Shown here: piece after piece, positions 30,338 to 33,386 of the stretch
How the letters are laid out: each line of letters begins with the position of its first letter
How positions within the stretch are numbered: position 1 is the first letter of the stretch
DNA from: a virus
Reading direction: 5' to 3' (one strand)
DNA: 33,386 nucleotides
IMG/VR virus record: IMGVR_UViG_3300021961_000339
Coordinates: 1 to 33,386 of that record
Notes under the pieces: generated by a model
What the model saw: the letters and a program-made list of their open reading frames with translations, nothing else
What the model was told of the DNA's origin: nothing
Database searches by the model: none
Translations under genes and position numbers: made by a program

Positions 30338-30824
30338 TTTTTTTCTTCTTTGGTTGGAAAGTCTTTTCAATTTCGCTAGTTACCTTGCCAAAGTTGGGAC
30401 CTTCACGCAGGTCTACGATAGGAGTTGCCTTATATACGGTTTTAACTCCTGGCGTTGTCTCTCTTTTTGTCTTTTTAGACGATTTTGGCTTAGTAGAAGA
30501 TGCTGGTTTAGGTGCAGGGAGTGCTGCAGGAGATTTTTTACCAGCGGGTAAGGCGCCTGGTCGACGAGTCTCGCTCTTTTTAGGGACTCTTTCAGATTTT
30601 ACTGTTTTAGGAGCCTGAGTTTTTACCTCACGCTCAACACGTTCAGATTTTACATCGATAGGCTTGCTAGCATCTTTATCTTTACCCTTTTGGGCCTTAT
30701 CAACTGCTGATGCAACTCTAGCAAGGGTAACTGCTCGCAGGATACCCTTACCTTTTCTAGGAGCTAGAGAGGATGTGGCTTTGCCACGTAACTGGGTTTC
30801 TGAGGCGCTTCTAGCTGCTTTCAT
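30330..30824 (-). CDS. Lys-rich, mostly disordered basic protein (164 aa)
   Basis: A 164-aa very basic protein of low complexity. From residue 45 to 130 nearly every second residue is Lys, Pro, Ala or Ser (ERVPKKSETRRPGALPAG, KPASSTKPKSSKKTKRE), like histone H1 tails. The C-terminus is slightly more ordered (TPIVDLREGPNFGKVTSEIEKTFQPKKKKNA). It could bind DNA in the head or be a virion-associated basic protein; nothing proves this. ATG 30824 overlaps the 40-aa gene by 14 bases. Codon use is like its neighbours. Confidence 0.65.
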   Translation of the reverse strand: MKAARSASETQLRGKATSSLAPRKGKGILRAVTLARVASAVDKAQKGKDKDASKPIDVKSERVEREVKTQAPKTVKSERVPKKSETRRPGALPAGKKSPAALPAPKPASSTKPKSSKKTKRETTPGVKTVYKATPIVDLREGPNFGKVTSEIEKTFQPKKKKNA

Positions 30825-30933
30825 ACTCTGATTGTAAGTGTTTCTCTTCGCATTGTCGGGCTAAGTCAGGTACTACATAGCGCTTAGCGCATAAAGCGCA
30901 TGTCCAGCGCTTTATGCGTTCAGCATCATCCAT
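30811..30933 (-). CDS. Mini zinc-finger-like protein (40 aa)
   Basis: A 40-codon gene, ATG 30933 and TAG 30811-30813, starting immediately after the endolysin stop (TAA-ATG). The peptide has C-A-L-C at 12-15 and C-E-E-K-H at 28-32 (WTCALCAKRYVVPDLARQCE), a possible C-x2-C...C-x3-H metal site. The following gene overlaps its end by 14 bases. It is small and could be chance, but the tight junctions on both sides and the Cys pattern argue for a real gene. Function unknown. Confidence 0.55.
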   Translation of the reverse strand: MDDAERIKRWTCALCAKRYVVPDLARQCEEKHLQSEYESS

Positions 30934-31503
30934 TTACTTACCGCAGCAGGCGCAGCGGTCAGCTGCAGCTGGGGCCGCTGGGGCAGCGGCGGCCTTTGGT
31001 GCTCCTTTGAATTTAGGACGGCCAAAACCTACGATAGAGATTTGGACCTTCTTAGGGTTCTTCTTATAAGCACGGAGCTTCTTAGACACCTGTCCGCCAT
31101 TACGCTGTGAGCCCTTATCATCTGGGCTTGTGTTTCCCTCAATGCACCAAACGGTTCCATCGCCATTGTCCTTGATAACAATGCCTACGTGAGAAATTCT
31201 ATCGACGCCATCTGATGGAAAATCAAAATACGCAATATCTCCAGCATCTGGGTCAGCGATGTCTCCATCAATCCAAGCACCAGCCTTCTTAAATGCTGCT
31301 GCACCACCTGGTGTGTAAACGGTATTAGGAACCTTTACACCAGCCTCGTTAGCGCACCAGTTTACGAAAGACCCACACCATGGCTGAAAGTTAGCCTTGG
31401 TATAAGCGCCGTACTTGGTTTCATTATCTTTAGGGCCTTCAATGGTTCCTAGTTCTGCTGTTGCAACCTCAATAAGACGGGCTGCTGTACCTTGGTCTGC
31501 CAT
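30934..31503 (-). CDS. CHAP-domain endolysin
   Basis: A 189-aa peptidoglycan-degrading enzyme (amidase or endopeptidase) that should lyse the host. CHAP residues are clear: the catalytic Cys at 43 (PWCGSFVNWCANEAG), His at 105 (ISHVGIVI), and a polar residue near 122 (IEGNTS); 'DAGDIAYFDF' at 86-95 is the usual pre-His strand. Residues 168-182 are an Ala/Pro linker and the protein ends ADRCACCGK, a three-cysteine tail. There is no signal peptide, so it needs a holin. ATG 31503 overlaps the holin-like stop as TAATG; a longer start at 31518 lacks a good ribosome site. It is followed without gap by the 40-aa gene. Confidence 0.9.
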   Translation of the reverse strand: MADQGTAARLIEVATAELGTIEGPKDNETKYGAYTKANFQPWCGSFVNWCANEAGVKVPNTVYTPGGAAAFKKAGAWIDGDIADPDAGDIAYFDFPSDGVDRISHVGIVIKDNGDGTVWCIEGNTSPDDKGSQRNGGQVSKKLRAYKKNPKKVQISIVGFGRPKFKGAPKAAAAPAAPAAADRCACCGK

Positions 31504-31892
31504 TAGTCTTTGTCCCAATCTTCGTCAACTGGTTGCTCATCTGGAACTTGTCCTTCATCCTTTGTAGCAACTGCTACAACGGCTGCGGCAGCACCAGCTG
31601 AAATTACAATATCTTTACCATTTTGCTTAGCCTCAACCTTAAGGTCAGCTTCGCTCTTAGCCTTTGTATCAACTGCAGAGAATGCCGCGTTAATTTCATC
31701 AAGGTCAAGTCTGCCGTCGTTCATAAAGCCACGTGCTAGCTTCTCTACGACTGCGGCAACTGCTGTTAAACCAGCCACTGTTACAGCTGTGATGGTGTCG
31801 ACGCCAGCAATGGCACCAGCACCGATAACTGAGAGACCACTAGCAGCAAATACTGCAAGGATTCTCAGAAGAATGTTTCCTATTGATTTCAT
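31503..31892 (-). CDS. Holin-like membrane protein (129 aa)
   Basis: A 129-aa membrane protein directly before the endolysin, the classic place for a holin. Helices at about 7-30 (ILLRILAVFAASGLSVIGAGAIAGV) and 33-52 (TITAVTVAGLTAVAAVVEKLA), with a third possible at 103-117 (DIVISAGAAAAVVAVA). Between them is FMNDGRLDLDEINAAF (residues 56-71), an EF-hand-like motif that recurs in such membrane proteins of actinophage-like genomes. The tail is acidic (EDWDKD). ATG 31892 is directly after the previous stop (TAA-ATG). Pore formation is inferred from position and topology. Confidence 0.75.
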   Translation of the reverse strand: MKSIGNILLRILAVFAASGLSVIGAGAIAGVDTITAVTVAGLTAVAAVVEKLARGFMNDGRLDLDEINAAFSAVDTKAKSEADLKVEAKQNGKDIVISAGAAAAVVAVATKDEGQVPDEQPVDEDWDKD

Positions 31893-32063
31893 TTATTCCT
31901 CATCTTTTGGGTTTCGTAGTGGGTAGGTAACAGCCCAAGCAAAGAGAGTCGCCATAATTGCGTAACCAACGATTGTCTTTGCTGAACCGTCTAGTACAAC
32001 CCAAGCAATGAACATGCCAAGCAGTGTCCATAGCTGGTCAATCATGTCTCTAACTATCTTCAT
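31893..32063 (-). CDS. Small two-helix membrane protein (56 aa)
   Basis: A 56-codon gene, ATG 32063, TAA 31893-31895, with its start overlapping the stop of the upstream gene (ATGA) and its stop next to the holin-like start. Two hydrophobic helices: WTLLGMFIAWVVL (12-24) and TIVGYAIMATLFAWAVTY (30-47), with charged ends (MKIVRDMIDQ, RNPKDEE). This is the size and topology of class II holins or antiholins. As part of the lysis cassette it could be a holin itself or regulate the 129-aa protein. Confidence 0.75.
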   Translation of the reverse strand: MKIVRDMIDQLWTLLGMFIAWVVLDGSAKTIVGYAIMATLFAWAVTYPLRNPKDEE

Positions 32064-33386
32064 GGCTTTCTCCTATATCCTGATTGTCCAGAGGCGCCTC
32101 CGCCCCCAGAACTTCCGCCACCGCTTGAGCCTCCAGAGGTTGAACCTCCAGTAGCACCTGCTGCTGCACCAACTGCATTCATAGCAGCACCTGCAGCAAC
32201 AACGGCAGCAACTACCATTTCTGTTGCTTCTTCACGTTCTTCGGGGGACATATCAGCACCGATACTTCCAAGTGCTTTCAGGGCTTGACCAGGGTCATCA
32301 AATAATTCGCCAATTAACTCCGCAGGGTTCTCTAGTAGCACGAGAGCCGCGGCAACGTCTGCTGTAATTATAACTTCATTACCGTTTTCATCCTGCCTAA
32401 CCTCTACAGGAGTCTCTGGTGGAAGGTCCTGATAAGCGATTCCAGCCTCTTGAATCTGTTCTTTTGTAAGTGTCTCGCCTGGGGCTACCGACTCAATCAG
32501 GGCTGTAGCAACAAGCTCCTTTTCAGCAGCACTCAGCTTGCCGTCTTCCTTAAGAGCATCAACGAGGGCGGTAACTTCCTCAGCGGTAACTTCGCCATCT
32601 GCGCTTAGCGCATCTAAAACAGCCTCAGCGTCGTCAGCGGTTAACTTGCCATCAGATAAAACATCCTCTACAGCACTAGTCACAGCCTCTTCTTCTGTGG
32701 TAGTCTCTGGGGATGATTCTTCTAACGGACTTTCTGGCTCTGTTTCTGGTAACTCTGGTTGTGCTTCTTCTTCCACGGGTGTTTCGACTTCCGAAGGACT
32801 CTCCTCGTCTTCTACGACAGGCTCTTCGGGCGCTTCCTCTTGTGGTTGCTCTTCTGTGGGTTCTGATGGCGTTTCTGTATCAGGGTCAGTAGATGAAGTA
32901 TCAGTTGACTCATCTGTTGGCTCAGGTTCGCCATCATCAGCGGGTTCAGTTGGAGACTCAGGGTCAGTATCAGGAGTGGACGGTTCCTCTTGAGAAGGCT
33001 CTTGTTCGGGCTCTTGAGGATTTGGAGCGTCAGTAGATGGACTTTCAGAATCTGTCTGAGGAGGAGTGGTTGAAGCACCGTCAGAAGGAGACGTTGGAGT
33101 ATCTGGAGTTGACGGCGCAGTTGGCGTTGAAGAAGAAGCAGCTGCTTGAGCAGCAGCTGCAGCAGCAGCCGCAGCCGCCTGTTGAGCCGCAAGTTCAGCA
33201 GCAGCCTGTGCAGCCGCAGCAGCCTGAGCCTCCGCTTCAATACGAGAGCTCGTACTGGACACCTCAGCAGCCATAGCATTTGCTTTTACAATCGCAGTAT
33301 CCGCTAATTGATTAGCTGTATCTAAAGCAGCATTAGCAGCACTTGTAGCCTCACTAGCAGCAGTAGTAACTGTTGTTAGGTTTGTG
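32060..33386 (-). CDS. Low-complexity Ala/Pro/Glu-rich protein with DG-x-L repeats, N-terminus outside window
   Basis: The reading frame stays open to the right edge, so the start lies outside; about 441 codons are visible. An Ala-rich helical part (about 1-90) is followed by about 150 residues of Pro, Glu, Ser and Thr with almost no hydrophobics (EPTDESTDTSSTDPDTETPS), then about 60 residues with three similar units of the form 'L-x-x-D-G-x-[LV]-[TS]-x-x-[DE]' (LSDGKLTADDAEAVLDAL, LSADGEVTAEEVTALVDAL, KEDGKLSAAEKELVATAL). Near the C-terminus a hydrophobic stretch (MVVAAVVAAGAAMNAVGAA) and a Gly/Ser tail end in SGYRRKP. It may be a long flexible surface or membrane-linked protein; function unknown. 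The internal Met at 33274 is not the true start. Confidence 0.8.
   Translation of the reverse strand, partial: TNLTTVTTAASEATSAANAALDTANQLADTAIVKANAMAAEVSSTSSRIEAEAQAAAAAQAAAELAAQQAAAAAAAAAAQAAASSSTPTAPSTPDTPTSPSDGASTTPPQTDSESPSTDAPNPQEPEQEPSQEEPSTPDTDPESPTEPADDGEPEPTDESTDTSSTDPDTETPSEPTEEQPQEEAPEEPVVEDEESPSEVETPVEEEAQPELPETEPESPLEESSPETTTEEEAVTSAVEDVLSDGKLTADDAEAVLDALSADGEVTAEEVTALVDALKEDGKLSAAEKELVATALIESVAPGETLTKEQIQEAGIAYQDLPPETPVEVRQDENGNEVIITADVAAALVLLENPAELIGELFDDPGQALKALGSIGADMSPEEREEATEMVVAAVVAAGAAMNAVGAAAGATGGSTSGGSSGGGSSGGGGASGQSGYRRKP

Noticed and set aside
32538-32993. Ser-rich 151-aa frame on the plus strand
   Set aside because: Antisense to the same low-complexity gene; composition is the mirror of its Asp/Glu/Ser/Thr codons.
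32812-33279. Leu/Arg-rich 155-aa frame on the minus strand
   Set aside because: It is a shifted frame of the low-complexity Ala/Pro/Glu gene, with Leu and Arg runs that reflect the shift; no ribosome site.
1-33386. tRNA genes, integrase or attachment site
   Set aside because: No cloverleaf, recombinase motif or long direct repeat was noticed by eye; a tRNAscan run would be decisive.

Overview
The window is a gene-dense, non-contig-end segment of a tailed double-stranded DNA bacteriophage (Caudoviricetes). The proof is a terminase large subunit with intact Walker motifs, a portal protein, a scaffold-like protein, a major capsid protein of the N4-gp56 type, several very large fibre proteins and a CHAP endolysin. 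Almost every gene lies on the minus strand, so the genome reads right to left here; only one gene (23927-24472) is on the plus strand. No integrase, repressor, tRNA, replication gene or CRISPR array was seen. The host cannot be named from the sequence. The collagen-like fibres, the holin-like DG-x-L-x-x-x-E protein and the NPCWDGY and 'MPFKSQSQRKF' small proteins resemble phages of actinobacteria and of uncultivated aquatic bacteria, but that is inference from memory. Layout, in the direction of transcription. (1) 33386-30811: a partial low-complexity Ala/Pro/Glu-rich protein, a 56-aa membrane protein, a holin-like membrane protein, a CHAP endolysin and a 40-aa CxxC protein, all coupled by overlapping stop and start codons. 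(2) 30824-30018: three small basic proteins in overlapping frames. (3) 30007-24533: a fibre-type structural protein, a secreted-looking protein with fibronectin III domains, (Thr-Pro)n tracts and 24 cysteines, a small accessory protein, a zinc-binding protein, a 2-oxoglutarate/Fe(II) dioxygenase, a GlcNAc-transferase-like (PF11397-type) enzyme and a structural protein with a split PASTA domain. (4) 24472-23927: the plus-strand island, a signal-peptide lytic transglycosylase between two hairpin terminators. (5) 23710-21651: two small membrane proteins, two zinc-finger-like proteins, a KTSC-domain protein and two unknowns. (6) 21551-13790: the head module, in the order terminase, two small proteins, portal, scaffold, major capsid protein, head accessory and connector. 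(7) 13788-2188: about 11.5 kb of fibre genes (collagen-like, beta-module-rich and glycine-rich). (8) 2114-1: a family 2 glycosyltransferase with TPR-like repeats, a probable head-tail joining protein, a small structural protein and two tiny genes, the last running off the window. Genes are coupled mostly by TAATG or ATGA overlaps and carry good Shine-Dalgarno sites. Six hairpin terminators punctuate the minus-strand operons, and three gene-free gaps carry a shared promoter-like motif (CCTGAC[A/T]-N17-GA[C/T]A[A/C]T). The most interesting feature is the adjacent dioxygenase/GlcNAc-transferase pair. The two enzyme families match those that hydroxylate and then glycosylate proline in eukaryotic Skp1, and here they sit in a phage whose virion proteins include Gly-Pro-Thr collagen repeats and Thr-Pro tracts. 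That suggests a phage-encoded system for modifying its own fibres.
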